A stretch of DNA of 34,531 nt from Candidatus Heimdallarchaeota archaeon. Lineage in GTDB: Archaea > Asgardarchaeota > Heimdallarchaeia > JABLTI01. Position numbers and translations under genes: made by a program. The stretch spans positions 1 to 34,531 of the forward strand of contig JAUWKS010000034.1 in NCBI GenBank assembly GCA_030614005.1, given 5' to 3'. The notes below the pieces were generated by a model, which saw only the letters and a list, made by a program, of their open reading frames with translations, had not been told where the DNA came from and searched no databases. Positions 16,273 to 25,186 of this stretch are shown piece after piece (positions within the stretch are counted from its first letter, which is position 1; every line of letters begins with the position of its first letter).

Positions 16273-17346
16273 ATGAAAAAAAGTAAATTAACAACAATAA
16301 TGATTTTTTCATTATTACTAGTCTCAAGTATTGCGGTAATAACACCAATTGTAATTACTAGAGCAGATACACCAATGATCAAAAAGTTACCTTCTTACAT
16401 GAAACCTACGGCTATAGATGCAAAGGCTACATTGATTACAAATCCTACCAATGGTGAAACCGTTTCAGGTACAGTTACAATAACAACTTCATCAGCTGCC
16501 TTTATATCAATTGATGGGGTTAGAGTTGCACGAAAAGTAACTAGCTTTTCATGGGATACTACTAATTATGAGAATGGTGATCACACCATAAACGCCCGAT
16601 ATCGAAGAGACAGTGAAACAATTACTGTAACAGTTGATAATGGCGGTACTCCACCACCTCCTCCTGAGGATGGAAAATATGCAGTAGTTATTGGAATTGC
16701 AGACTACGAAGGATCCCAAAACGACTTGTGGAATCCTGATGAAGATGCACGGGAATTCAGAGATGTTCTAATTGGCAATGGTTATGCAACTGAAAACATT
16801 AAATATTTACTAGATAGTCAAGCAACTGCTCAAGGTATCTATGATGCTATTGACTGGTTAGTTAATATTGAAGGACCTGATGATGAAGTTGTCTTCTTCT
16901 ATTCCGGACATGGATTCCAAGTAAATGATGCCGATGGTTGGGATACAGACAGCGAGACCGATGGAAAAGACGAAGGTATCGTATCATGGGATACTTACGG
17001 CTTACCTGATGGAGATTTAAGAGATGCTTTTGCAGGTCTTGAATCAAATAAAATTGCTATGGTCTACTGTTCATGCCACGCTGGTGGTATGTTTGATGAC
17101 AATGACGATCTTCAAGGAGCTAATCGTATTATTGCTGCTGCATGTAAAGCAGATCAATACGGTTGGGACTATTTGAACCTTGTAAATACACTATACTTCT
17201 ATTACTTTGGCGATTTCGGATTGTTACGCAATAATGCTGACTCAATTGAATCCGCACATGTCTATGCTTATCCATTTGTTGTTGCTGAACAATCTGATTC
17301 TCAACCACAACTCTACGACAATTACCCTGGAGAATTTTATCTTTAA
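16273..17346 (+). CDS. Secreted caspase-like cysteine protease (C14 family) with N-terminal Ig-like domain
   Basis: 357 residues. A signal peptide (about 1-31) is followed by a small Ig/Big-like beta domain (about 50-122: NPTNGETVSGTVTI then DGVRVARK), a Pro linker and a caspase/metacaspase domain from KYAVVIGIADYEG (135) onward. Catalytic His213 is in FYSGHGF and Cys268 in YCSCHAGGMFDD. Metacaspases usually have an Asp two residues before the Cys (DSCHSG); here it is a Cys (CSCHAG), so S1 specificity may differ. The acidic segment DADGWDTDSETDGKDEG between the catalytic residues could bind calcium. Together with the subtilisin under the same leader it looks like an extracellular proteolytic set. 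The substrate is unknown. Confidence 0.9.
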   Translation: MKKSKLTTIMIFSLLLVSSIAVITPIVITRADTPMIKKLPSYMKPTAIDAKATLITNPTNGETVSGTVTITTSSAAFISIDGVRVARKVTSFSWDTTNYENGDHTINARYRRDSETITVTVDNGGTPPPPPEDGKYAVVIGIADYEGSQNDLWNPDEDAREFRDVLIGNGYATENIKYLLDSQATAQGIYDAIDWLVNIEGPDDEVVFFYSGHGFQVNDADGWDTDSETDGKDEGIVSWDTYGLPDGDLRDAFAGLESNKIAMVYCSCHAGGMFDDNDDLQGANRIIAAACKADQYGWDYLNLVNTLYFYYFGDFGLLRNNADSIESAHVYAYPFVVAEQSDSQPQLYDNYPGEFYL

Positions 17347-17370
17347 TTCTCCCCCTTTTTATTTTTATTC
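17347..17370 (+). terminator. Pyrimidine/T-tract terminator
   Basis: Directly after the caspase-like stop codon comes a C5-T5-A-T5 pyrimidine tract (about 17351-17366) without a stable hairpin. T tracts of this kind are enough to end archaeal transcripts. Confidence 0.4.
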
Positions 17371-17493
17371 GGAAATTTTTGAAATTCTATAAACTCTTGT
17401 ATTTCTTCGCGCAATATGTAAATCTTACTTGCCTTTAAGTAATGTAAAAGCTAATTCTAAAGTCCACTTTAAAGAATGCTAGGAGCTTGCGTT

Positions 17494-20400
17494 TTGGAAT
17501 TAGTTCATTCAGTTTGGAATAAAGATAATTTCTACATTTGGGTTGAAACATTTGACTCACTTTTCGAAAGAAAAAATTTTCAAACTGAAAAACGAATAAT
17601 TGCTAATTCAACAAAACTTCCCTCTGCTAGAAGTATTAACCAAATATTGAAGTTATTACGAATAGCCGGTTTGGAGGATATTTCTAACAGTTCTGTAAAA
17701 GCAAGTACAATCGATATTAACCTTCCCAATACTAACTGTGAAGTGGAAGCTCTTGCTATTCCCCCTTTTGAGATAATGGATTTCTTATTACAGCCGTTAG
17801 AAAATAAAACGGAATATTTCTCTTTAAGTAGTTCCACAAAATTTTGGTTGGAGCTAGCTAAATTCGTTTTAGAGATTATTGCTAAAGAAAAATTTCTACC
17901 TTATATTCATATTGAAAAAAGAAATACTACTGAAACCATTTTTCTTGGTAAGTGGAAAGCGATATTAGATTTGAAAGTTGAGTCAAAATTAGTGCAATTT
18001 TCACAAGAATTAATTGATAATAACTTTGATGATTCTCTAGACTTTCTAGCAGCAAGAGATTTAATTCTATCGTTCATCAATACTTTACTCGATTCTTTTA
18101 TCAGAAATAAGCTTGGTGTCTTTCTTCCGAAATACAAGAATAACATTGATATCCAAACTTCTGAAATTGCTCGAGATTGGTTTCAATCTCTTTTTGATTC
18201 TGAAAAGGAAGCGATAGTTTATTCCACAAATGAATTTGATGTTTTCTTAGGCACGTTAAATGCTTGGTTAAATAATGCTCTTCCACGAAAAAATGCTAAC
18301 CCTTTTCGATTGTGTTTGAAATTAACTCCACCAAGCGAAGATGTGGTTGGTGCAGATGAATCCATTTGGAAACTCGAATACTATCTACAGGCACAGAATG
18401 ATCCTAGCTTAATCATACCTGCTCAAGATATTTGGAATAGTAAAACTGGAACGATAGCTTTTCTCGAGACAAGGTTTGAGAACCCCCAAGAGAGACTACT
18501 AATCGATTTAGGTAAAGTCTCGAGGGTCTATCCGAAGATTGAGGAAAGCTTACAGAAAGCGTTTCCAGCAGAACTCTTCATTGAAAAGGACGAAGCTTTT
18601 GAATTTCTGGAAAATTACTCAAAAATATTGGAAGACCAAGGTTTTGTTGTGCTATTACCTGCGTGGTGGAAAAATCCTCCTAAAGATGTTGATCTCTTAT
18701 TAAAGATAAAACCTAGTTGCGAAGGTGCTGCAAAAACAACAACAGGCATTTTTCGGTTAAACTCTTTCTTGAATTTTGAGTGGGAAATAGCCATAAATGG
18801 TACACAACTATCTATTGAAGAATTTGAGAAATTAGCTGAACTTCGAGTGCCTTTCGTTAGAATACGTGGTCAATGGATAAAAATGGATCAAGAACGGATT
18901 AATCAAATGTTGGATTTAATCAAAAACAAGTACAAAAGAAAGACAATCTCCTCTGTTGAAGCTTTACTGCTAGCAATAATGGAAGACTCCGAAGAAGATT
19001 CACTATTTGATTTATCAATGGATGAAATACCTGCATTTCGAAACTTTACTAAGAGAATCGGTGCTTCAAGTAAAATAGAATTACTGCCTACTCCAACGAA
19101 TTTTCAAGGGGAATTGCGTCCTTATCAAATTGAAGGCTTTTCATGGATGAATTTTCTCCAAGATTATAGTTTTGGTGTTTGTCTAGCTGATGATATGGGT
19201 CTAGGAAAAACAATTCAATTAATTGCTTTATTATTACGAACAAAAAATCAAATGACAACGCCATTGAATCCTTCTCTATTAATTTGCCCAACATCTATAA
19301 TTGGAAACTGGTTACGAGAAATTAACCGATTCGCTCCTACACTAAATGCATTAATTTATCATGGCCCAGAGAGACCAAACAGCGAAGAATTTGAAGGAAT
19401 ACTCGAGACATATGATATTGTTATTACAACTTACAATTTAGCACAACGTGATTTTTCAACACTTAATAAAATAGAATGGTATAATATTATTCTTGATGAA
19501 GCACAGAACATAAAGAATCCTCATGCAAAACAAACACGTGCTATTAAAAAACTAGAAAGCAAGTATAAAATTGCCCTTACTGGGACACCGATTGAAAATC
19601 GTCTATCTGAATTATGGTCAATTATTGATTTCCTTAATCCCGGATATCTCAGCTCTTTGAATGCTTTTAACGAAAATTACATTCAACCAATTGAGAAAAA
19701 TTTTGACAAAAATAAAATCAAACACCTTTCAAAAATAATTCAACCGTTTATTCTGAGGCGATTGAAATCTGATAAATCAATAATTAATGATTTACCAGAG
19801 AAGATGGAATACAATGTCTTTTGTTCACTTACAGAAGAGCAAGCAATTCTTTATGAAGCAGTCATTAAAGATCTCTTTGAACAACTAAATACTGCCCAAG
19901 GAATTCAAAGAAAAGGACTAGTATTAGCTACGATTACTAAATTGAAGCAAATTTGTAATCATCCCGCACAGTTCATGCACGAAGGATCAAAGAAATTAGA
20001 CAACAGATCATGCAAATTTGAGCGATTAGAGGAAATGCTTGAAGAAGTTCTGTCAAATAATGAAAAAGCGTTAATTTTCACCCAGTACAAAGAACTTGGT
20101 AAAATGCTGCAGATTTATCTCGAGAACAAATTTGGTATAGAACCATTATTTCTATCAGGAGATACTTCACAGAAGAATCGTGAGAAAATGATTCAAGCAT
20201 TCCAAAACGAAGACAATCTTGAAAGTCCAAAATTGTTTATTTTATCAATCAAAGCAGGAGGAGTTGGTTTAAACTTAACAAGTGCAAATCACGTTTTTCA
20301 TATAGATCGATGGTGGAATCCAGCAGTTGAAAATCAGGCAACAGATAGAGTATTTAGAATTGGTCAAAAGAAGAACGTAATGGTTCACAAATTTGTTTGT

Positions 20401-20547
20401 ATAGGTACACTAGAAGAAAGCATTGACCATTTGATCAAGCAGAAAATTGGTCTAGCAAATGCGGTTATTTCTTCCGGAGGGTCATTTATGACTGAGCTAT
20501 CCTTAGACGACCTAAGGAATGTTCTAAGTTTAAGAACAATACATTGA
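17494..20547 (+). CDS. SNF2-family ATPase (SWI2/SNF2 helicase-like)
   Basis: About 1017 residues. The N-terminal half (roughly 540 residues) is the poorly conserved region typical of bacterial and archaeal SNF2 proteins that partner with SWIM proteins. The ATPase core follows: Walker A DDMGLGKT near 566-573, DEAQ near 668-671, TGTPIENRL, ILRRLKSDK, then the second RecA lobe with LSGDTSQKNR, AGGVGLNLT and TDRVFRIGQ. All helicase motifs are intact, so it should be a DNA-stimulated ATPase that moves along or remodels nucleoprotein. AGGAG at 17481-17485 suggests TTG 17494 as start; ATG 17476 would add six residues. The next gene encodes the SWIM partner, 12 bases downstream. Confidence 0.93.
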   Translation: MELVHSVWNKDNFYIWVETFDSLFERKNFQTEKRIIANSTKLPSARSINQILKLLRIAGLEDISNSSVKASTIDINLPNTNCEVEALAIPPFEIMDFLLQPLENKTEYFSLSSSTKFWLELAKFVLEIIAKEKFLPYIHIEKRNTTETIFLGKWKAILDLKVESKLVQFSQELIDNNFDDSLDFLAARDLILSFINTLLDSFIRNKLGVFLPKYKNNIDIQTSEIARDWFQSLFDSEKEAIVYSTNEFDVFLGTLNAWLNNALPRKNANPFRLCLKLTPPSEDVVGADESIWKLEYYLQAQNDPSLIIPAQDIWNSKTGTIAFLETRFENPQERLLIDLGKVSRVYPKIEESLQKAFPAELFIEKDEAFEFLENYSKILEDQGFVVLLPAWWKNPPKDVDLLLKIKPSCEGAAKTTTGIFRLNSFLNFEWEIAINGTQLSIEEFEKLAELRVPFVRIRGQWIKMDQERINQMLDLIKNKYKRKTISSVEALLLAIMEDSEEDSLFDLSMDEIPAFRNFTKRIGASSKIELLPTPTNFQGELRPYQIEGFSWMNFLQDYSFGVCLADDMGLGKTIQLIALLLRTKNQMTTPLNPSLLICPTSIIGNWLREINRFAPTLNALIYHGPERPNSEEFEGILETYDIVITTYNLAQRDFSTLNKIEWYNIILDEAQNIKNPHAKQTRAIKKLESKYKIALTGTPIENRLSELWSIIDFLNPGYLSSLNAFNENYIQPIEKNFDKNKIKHLSKIIQPFILRRLKSDKSIINDLPEKMEYNVFCSLTEEQAILYEAVIKDLFEQLNTAQGIQRKGLVLATITKLKQICNHPAQFMHEGSKKLDNRSCKFERLEEMLEEVLSNNEKALIFTQYKELGKMLQIYLENKFGIEPLFLSGDTSQKNREKMIQAFQNEDNLESPKLFILSIKAGGVGLNLTSANHVFHIDRWWNPAVENQATDRVFRIGQKKNVMVHKFVCIGTLEESIDHLIKQKIGLANAVISSGGSFMTELSLDDLRNVLSLRTIH

Positions 20548-20559
20548 GGTGATTACTGA

Positions 20560-21468
20560 TTGCAAGAAGACGATAAAAGAGTTCAACGATTTCTAACCAA
20601 GACAAGGCAAGTAAAAGATGGTCTCACACTTAACACAGTAGAAGAAAATCGAAATTGGTGGACAGAGCAATGGATAGAATTGATCGAAAAATTGGAGTCA
20701 GGAAATAGATTAGCCCAAGGAAAAAATGTTGCTAAGAATGGTCAAGTGATTTACATCAAAGTTCAGAAAGGGTTCATTATAGCAAAAGTTCAAGGTGAGC
20801 GCCTAAAACCCTATCAAATTCGTATAGAAGTAAATAACCTCTCAGAAGAGATTTGGGGAGATATTCTTGCTGAAATTGCTTCAAATGCCTATCTAGTTGC
20901 AAAATTATTTGCTAATAAATTACCAGAACAGATTAATGAGATATTTACGAAAAGGAATACTTCACTGATTCCGTTTATGGAGCAAGATTTACGAGCAGGA
21001 TGCACTTGTGCGGATTGGGCAAATCCTTGTAAACATTCTGCTGCTGTTTTACTCATTTTAGCTGATATGTTAGATGAAGATCCATTTTTATTGTTTAAAT
21101 TGCGTGGAAAAACCAAAGAAGAGCTATTTGAAATATTCCGTGTAAAGCGTAACAATCTAGCGAACGAAAAATCCACTATTACTCGTGTTGGTGTCCGAAT
21201 CCTTTCAGATAGTTATGATAAAGAGATTGGTTTAACTGAAAACTCATTATTAGATAATCTTGTTAGTGAGCTATATTCATACGAAAGAAATAACTATGAA
21301 GCAAGCACCAAACTAGAAGATGCAACAACCTCTGCAAATATTTGGTCAGAAATAGAGGACTCCCCATTTATTATCAATGGTGAAAATCTTAAGAGGTTGC
21401 TTGAAAATAGTTATCAAGTAGCAAAAAACATTGCTCGAAAAAATATTCCAATCCATAGTAAATTTTGA
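20560..21468 (+). CDS. SWIM zinc-finger protein, partner of the SNF2 ATPase
   Basis: 302 residues. The SWIM finger CxC-x6-CxH is visible as CTCADWANPCKH in the middle of the protein, followed by a helix (SAAVLLILADMLDEDPFLLF) that is usual after this finger. The N-terminal part begins with a WWTEQWIELIE stretch found in proteins coded next to SNF2 genes. The pair is presumed to act in DNA repair or chromatin remodelling, the SWIM finger giving DNA or protein contact. The start is TTG 20560: GAGGTGAT (20546-20553) overlaps the SNF2 stop codon and is an ideal ribosome-binding site. The last 105 bases or so have a second, orphan copy at 25057-25161. Confidence 0.88.
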   Translation: MQEDDKRVQRFLTKTRQVKDGLTLNTVEENRNWWTEQWIELIEKLESGNRLAQGKNVAKNGQVIYIKVQKGFIIAKVQGERLKPYQIRIEVNNLSEEIWGDILAEIASNAYLVAKLFANKLPEQINEIFTKRNTSLIPFMEQDLRAGCTCADWANPCKHSAAVLLILADMLDEDPFLLFKLRGKTKEELFEIFRVKRNNLANEKSTITRVGVRILSDSYDKEIGLTENSLLDNLVSELYSYERNNYEASTKLEDATTSANIWSEIEDSPFIINGENLKRLLENSYQVAKNIARKNIPIHSKF

Positions 21469-21478
21469 AGAGGTTTTT

Positions 21479-21706
21479 TTATTTTAGCAATTTGATAAAA
21501 TCTTCTAGAGAGAGTTCGGCATATAAAAGAATCATATTTAAAGTACCCTTTTTCAATTGCTTAAGTAATGGGACGGTAACTTTCAGAACTCTTTCTTCAG
21601 AATGTTTTTCTAATCTTACATGACTTCCTTTCTGTCGTACTGCTTTAAAACCTACTTTAGTTAGAGCTTTTATTACTTCTTTTCCAGAAACAACAGGTTG
21701 TTTCTT
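21479..21706 (-). pseudogene. hicA: hicA toxin reading frame without a start codon
   Basis: Reading the minus strand from 21706 gives 75 codons of a clear HicA (YcfA-like) toxin: PVVSGKEVIKALTKVGF, QKGSHVRLEK with the catalytic His, TVPLLKQLKKGTL and LSLEDFIKLLK before a TAA stop. There is an in-frame TAG at 21707-21709 exactly where a start codon is expected, and no ATG, GTG or TTG occurs before codon 51. A plausible ribosome-binding site (AGGGGA) remains just upstream and overlaps the hicB stop. So the body of the toxin is intact but normal initiation is gone: a one-base change (for example TTG to TAG) would explain it. A sequence error or a non-standard start cannot be excluded. Confidence 0.75.
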
Positions 21707-21716
21707 CTAATTTCCC

Positions 21717-21929
21717 CTAGATAGATATCTCTACTACTTCTGCTTTCTTTCCTTGTAGTTGCTCTTCTATCTCGGCATCATTTATATCTAGGTAAACTTC
21801 AATTGCTTCTTTTATATTCTCTAAAGTTTCCTCTTTTGATTCTCCTTGAGATATACAACCTTGAAGTGAAGGTACGTATACTACGTATCCTCCTTCCTCT
21901 GCTTTCTCTAAAACAACCTTGAAAAGCAT
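21717..21929 (-). CDS. hicB: HicB family antitoxin
   Basis: 70 residues with the typical single HicB domain: VVLEKAEEGGYVVYVPSLQG, then CISQGESKEETLENIKEAI. No separate DNA-binding domain follows, so it is the short form. HicB proteins bind and neutralise the HicA mRNA-interferase. The hicB-hicA order is the reverse of the commonest one but is well known. The gene is complete, with a TATA-like AATAATATATT before the ATG; its toxin partner, ten bases downstream, has lost its start codon. The 258-base gap up to 22187 shows nothing else. Confidence 0.85.
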   Translation of the reverse strand: MLFKVVLEKAEEGGYVVYVPSLQGCISQGESKEETLENIKEAIEVYLDINDAEIEEQLQGKKAEVVEISI

Positions 21930-22187
21930 AATATATTATTTCCTTTTATTTTTCAAATACCTTTCTATTATTATTCCATTTTCAGACCACATTTCCTAGG
22001 TATTTGTTCAACCTCATGAAATTTTTAGCATGTGCGAGTTTGGTATTGTGTTTTTCTGAATAAAGTTTAATATTAAAACCAATATATCTAGTACTATCAA
22101 ATCACTAATCAGATTTAGTTATTTAACGAAAAGAAAAAATTCGGATGAAACTTATCGTTTCACCCATTATTAGATAAGAATAGAAAA

Positions 22188-23777
22188 TTATGCTTTCTTC
22201 TTCTTAATTATAACAATTATAATAGTAGCGATAATACTTGTTCCTATAATACCGATTCCAAGAAAAACCAAATCTTCATAGAGAGGTTCTAATCCTGGGA
22301 ACAAACCTTCTGAAGGTGTTGTAATATTCGTGGGAGTAGGTGTTGGAGTAGGAGTTGGTTCAGGTTCAACATCTTTTTCAATGGGGACTATCTCGTAATA
22401 ATGAGCTTCTCCTGCATAATATGATGCTAAAATAATATAATCCCCAGTAAATGTTAAGCCTGCTTCTAATCCATTAACAGGTGCTACAAGGTCAATCGTT
22501 GAATTACCGATTTCTTCTTTTACCGGATCAAAATATTTTATCTTATCTTCAGCTCTTGAAACTGCCCAGATTATGTTTTGATTACTATCAAAGGTTATTC
22601 CATGGAAGTATTCGAGCGGGTATTCAGCAACTATCGTCATATCGTATGGATTTAATTTATACAAGATACTATCGTGACCCATTGCCCAGACGTATACTCC
22701 ATCAAAGGCAAGAGAGACAATCATAACATCTAATGCTGTATGATTAACTAAGAGTATTCCTGCTGTTGAATATGTAAATAAATTGTAGGGCGCTTCCTCT
22801 TGAGCTATCAATAATGTATTTTCATCTAAAGCTGTTATTCCTGCTGGCTGAAATGGAACAGACCAAACACCGCTGTAGATATTTGCTCTATTATATCTAT
22901 AGATTTGTGAAGAATAATTTGCTGTAATGAAATTATATTCATCAGTATATGTTATATCCAAGTTGGATATTGATGATATTTCTTGTCTAAGAAAAACTTC
23001 ACCTGGGTCTGAATTTAATTCTGTTATGGCAACTCGTAGTTCTGTAATGTAATCACTTTCAAACATATGTGTACCATTATTAGCAATTCCAGAATCGTGA
23101 TGGAATGGACTAGCATACCCATCTGAATATAATCCAGTTAAAGGATTAAAGGCTATAACTCGATCAATACCGTAAGAGACACCCCAGATTTGATTATCAA
23201 ACCAAGTAATACCATGTAATACATTCGTGATAGAGATATTTGCTGAAACATCACCTGTATTTGGATTTATTCGAAGAAGACTCATTGAGGCTGTTTCATA
23301 CCCCCAAAGATTTGTACCATCCCACGCTAATCCTCCAATATGTTCATCGAAAACATTTACATGTATTCTTGAGATCTCAGTTCCGGATGTATCCATTTTA
23401 ACTATGGTGCCATTTTTATTGCCAAATGCGAAATAAGAAAGATACAAATCAGTGCCATCTGTAGCAATACCTGTTGAAATGAAAGATATTGAGATATTTG
23501 CTGTGCTAGCTCCTGTAACAACATCATAAGCATAGAGATTGCTTGTTGTGCCATCCACACCATAGATGGATCCATCTAAGTAATCAAATGAATAGAATCC
23601 TATATGAGTGTTAAATGAAGCATCTTCTGAACCTAACATAGTCGTAGGTGTAAAAGCCAAATCATCAAATCCTCCATTTGTATTAGCAATAACATTTCCA
23701 AGGTTATTGTTACTAAACAGCAAACATGGGATAATGAAAGCTACCAAAAACAGAGTTATTTTTCTTTTAATCATCAT
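22188..23777 (-). CDS. Secreted beta-propeller-like protein with C-terminal anchor
   Basis: 529 residues. Signal peptide (about 1-31), then a long run of beta-propeller-like blades of about 45 residues with repeated patterns such as GIATDGTDLYLSY, GLAWDGTNLWGYE, GITWFDNQIWGVSYG and GITFDSNQNIIWAVSR. A Pro/Thr linker (about 480-500) leads to one membrane helix and a KKKKA tail. This layout places the propeller on the outer surface. The blades resemble NHL/streptogramin-lyase-type repeats rather than LVIVD. No catalytic residues stand out; binding to a partner or ligand is likely. GTGAT lies five bases before the first of two consecutive ATG codons. Confidence 0.82.
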   Translation of the reverse strand: MMIKRKITLFLVAFIIPCLLFSNNNLGNVIANTNGGFDDLAFTPTTMLGSEDASFNTHIGFYSFDYLDGSIYGVDGTTSNLYAYDVVTGASTANISISFISTGIATDGTDLYLSYFAFGNKNGTIVKMDTSGTEISRIHVNVFDEHIGGLAWDGTNLWGYETASMSLLRINPNTGDVSANISITNVLHGITWFDNQIWGVSYGIDRVIAFNPLTGLYSDGYASPFHHDSGIANNGTHMFESDYITELRVAITELNSDPGEVFLRQEISSISNLDITYTDEYNFITANYSSQIYRYNRANIYSGVWSVPFQPAGITALDENTLLIAQEEAPYNLFTYSTAGILLVNHTALDVMIVSLAFDGVYVWAMGHDSILYKLNPYDMTIVAEYPLEYFHGITFDSNQNIIWAVSRAEDKIKYFDPVKEEIGNSTIDLVAPVNGLEAGLTFTGDYIILASYYAGEAHYYEIVPIEKDVEPEPTPTPTPTPTNITTPSEGLFPGLEPLYEDLVFLGIGIIGTSIIATIIIVIIKKKKA

Positions 23778-24005
23778 CTTTAATCACAATATTCTGATAA
23801 TGGTTGAGACTCTATTAATAGATAACGGTCTAAACAAAAATTTGAGCTCCATTATCTTTTAGAATTTTTTTTCGACAAAATAATACTAACGCTTTGTGAA
23901 TTACTTTGATTTGAGTGATATTACCGTACATTACATGGTCTGCATAATTTTGCGATATTAATATGAGCAAAAGAAAGAAAATTAATAGACAGTAAATTGA
24001 GTAAT

Positions 24006-24029
24006 GTTAGCCATTTATGGATGGCTAGC
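24006..24029 (+). promoter_or_regulatory. Hairpin in the gap before the nucleotidyltransferase gene
   Basis: TAGCCAT (24008-24014) and ATGGCTA (24021-24027) pair perfectly with a six-base loop; two more pairs (one G-T) extend it to nine. The 301-base gap 23778-24078 between divergent genes holds two promoters by necessity, but apart from this hairpin I see no clear element. Confidence 0.35.
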
Positions 24030-24078
24030 ATAAAATATCTATTGGCAATAAAATTGAAGCAATATCGTGGTGTAGTTT

Positions 24079-24846
24079 ATGCCCCAACCTCAATGTGAAC
24101 AATTTCAGTCTATAGTGAAACAAGTTGATTCTGATCCAAATGCTATTGGTCTATTTTTAAGTGGTTCGAGGGGCAAAGAATTACACAAAGAATACTCAGA
24201 TTATGATTTCAGTATAATTCTAATGGATAATACTCCACTAGAAGTAAAAACAAAATTTGAAAAGTTCGATGAACTTGATGGTTTTGATTGTGGAGTATTT
24301 ACATTATCTGAATTAAAGGAATATGCAGAATTAGGAACAGAATGTGAATGGGACCGGTATAGCTTTGCTCATGTAAAAGCAACTATTGATAAAACAGATG
24401 GTGAACTTCAAAGGATAATAGATGAAAAGGGGAAAATACCAAAAAAGCATTTGCAGAAATATATTTCAGGTTACCTCGATGGGTACATAAATGCTGTATA
24501 TCGTTCAATGAAATGCCTAAGAGATAATTATAATTTTGGTTTTCGTTTAGAAGCAGCAAGTTCTATTAGACTTTTTTTTATTTGTGCATTTGCTGTACAC
24601 GATAGACGATTAACTCCATACCCAAAGTATATCAAATTTGAGTTGGAAAAATTACCATTAACAAAATTCCCATGGACAGCTAAAGAATTAATAGATAAAA
24701 TACAAAAAATCCTTGAAACAGGTGATTATAAAATACAGCAAGAATTACTAATAGAAATGGAAAAAATAATGAGAAAAGAAGGATTTGGTGCTGTATTCGA
24801 CTCCTGGGAAGGACAAGATAAATGGACTATGACTTTTAAGTCATAA
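24079..24846 (+). CDS. Nucleotidyltransferase of the Pol beta-like superfamily
   Basis: 255 residues. The catalytic signature is near the N terminus: GLFLSGSRGKELHKEYSDYDFSIIL, with Gly29-Ser30 and the metal-binding Asp41 and Asp43. A helical C-terminal domain of about 150 residues follows. This resembles aminoglycoside/lincosamide-type nucleotidyltransferases, which attach AMP to small molecules, and also stand-alone MNT-like proteins; it is larger than a minimal MNT antitoxin and no HEPN partner is adjacent. The substrate cannot be named. The last few codons and stop lie inside the duplicated block 24830-25051, so the C terminus may have been altered when that block arrived. Confidence 0.8.
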   Translation: MPQPQCEQFQSIVKQVDSDPNAIGLFLSGSRGKELHKEYSDYDFSIILMDNTPLEVKTKFEKFDELDGFDCGVFTLSELKEYAELGTECEWDRYSFAHVKATIDKTDGELQRIIDEKGKIPKKHLQKYISGYLDGYINAVYRSMKCLRDNYNFGFRLEAASSIRLFFICAFAVHDRRLTPYPKYIKFELEKLPLTKFPWTAKELIDKIQKILETGDYKIQQELLIEMEKIMRKEGFGAVFDSWEGQDKWTMTFKS

Positions 24847-25051
24847 TTCCATTTCAGTAATTATTCTCAATTAGTCAGTTCTTTTATCATTCCTCAGTAA
24901 TTGGTGCACCACAATAAGGACAAGAAACTAAACTCTCTGGTGGTAGTTTAACTCTACAGAAAGGACATTTATCCTTCTTTCTTCTAATTTTTGGAAGTGA
25001 TTCTCCAGTTTCAAGGGCTTTTACAGCAATAGTTTTCTGTTTTTTAATAAC
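24830..25051. repeat. Direct repeat copy, tail of the zinc-ribbon gene
   Basis: About 222 bases align without gaps to 29111-29332 (same orientation, offset 4281). The block covers the last 50 or so codons of the zinc-ribbon gene on the minus strand plus about 57 bases past its stop. It ends abruptly at 25051, a few bases before the SWIM-tail repeat begins. Confidence 0.85.
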
Positions 25052-25087
25052 ATGAGCAGCAATAGAAGACTCTCCATATATAATCAA
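24887..25087 (-). pseudogene. Truncated zinc-ribbon gene fragment, chimeric 5' end
   Basis: The 66-codon frame ends with the same zinc ribbon as the protein at 29168-29935 (CPFCRVKLPPESL then CPYCGAPITEE) and the same KQKxxAxKAxETGExLP lead-in. Its first 12 or so codons are unrelated: they are antisense to the copied SWIM tail at 25057-25161. The parent's signal sequence, outer domain and membrane helices are missing. It is best read as a gene remnant, though the zinc ribbon itself is undamaged and a small soluble protein could still be made. Confidence 0.75.
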
Positions 25088-25161
25088 TGGTGAAAATCTT
25101 AAAAGGGTGCTTGAAAATAGTAATCAAGTAGCAAAAAATATTGCTCGAAAAAATATTTCAA
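25057..25161. repeat. Direct repeat copy, tail of the SWIM gene
   Basis: About 105 bases match 21347-21451, the 3' end of the SWIM gene (same orientation, offset 3710), for example tatcaatggtgaaaatctta and gctcgaaaaaatatt. The match stops close to the old stop codon. It now forms the upstream region of the deiminase gene and probably contains or borders its promoter. Confidence 0.85.
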
Positions 25162-25186
25162 CAATACAAGATTAAGCTGATGAATA

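Noticed and set aside
22305..22370. Low-complexity repeat in the 22188 gene as a possible regulatory repeat
   Set aside because: It encodes a Pro/Thr linker before the membrane anchor, common in archaeal surface proteins.
24079..24846. MNT antitoxin of a HEPN-MNT toxin-antitoxin pair
   Set aside because: The protein is much longer than MNT antitoxins and no HEPN gene is adjacent.
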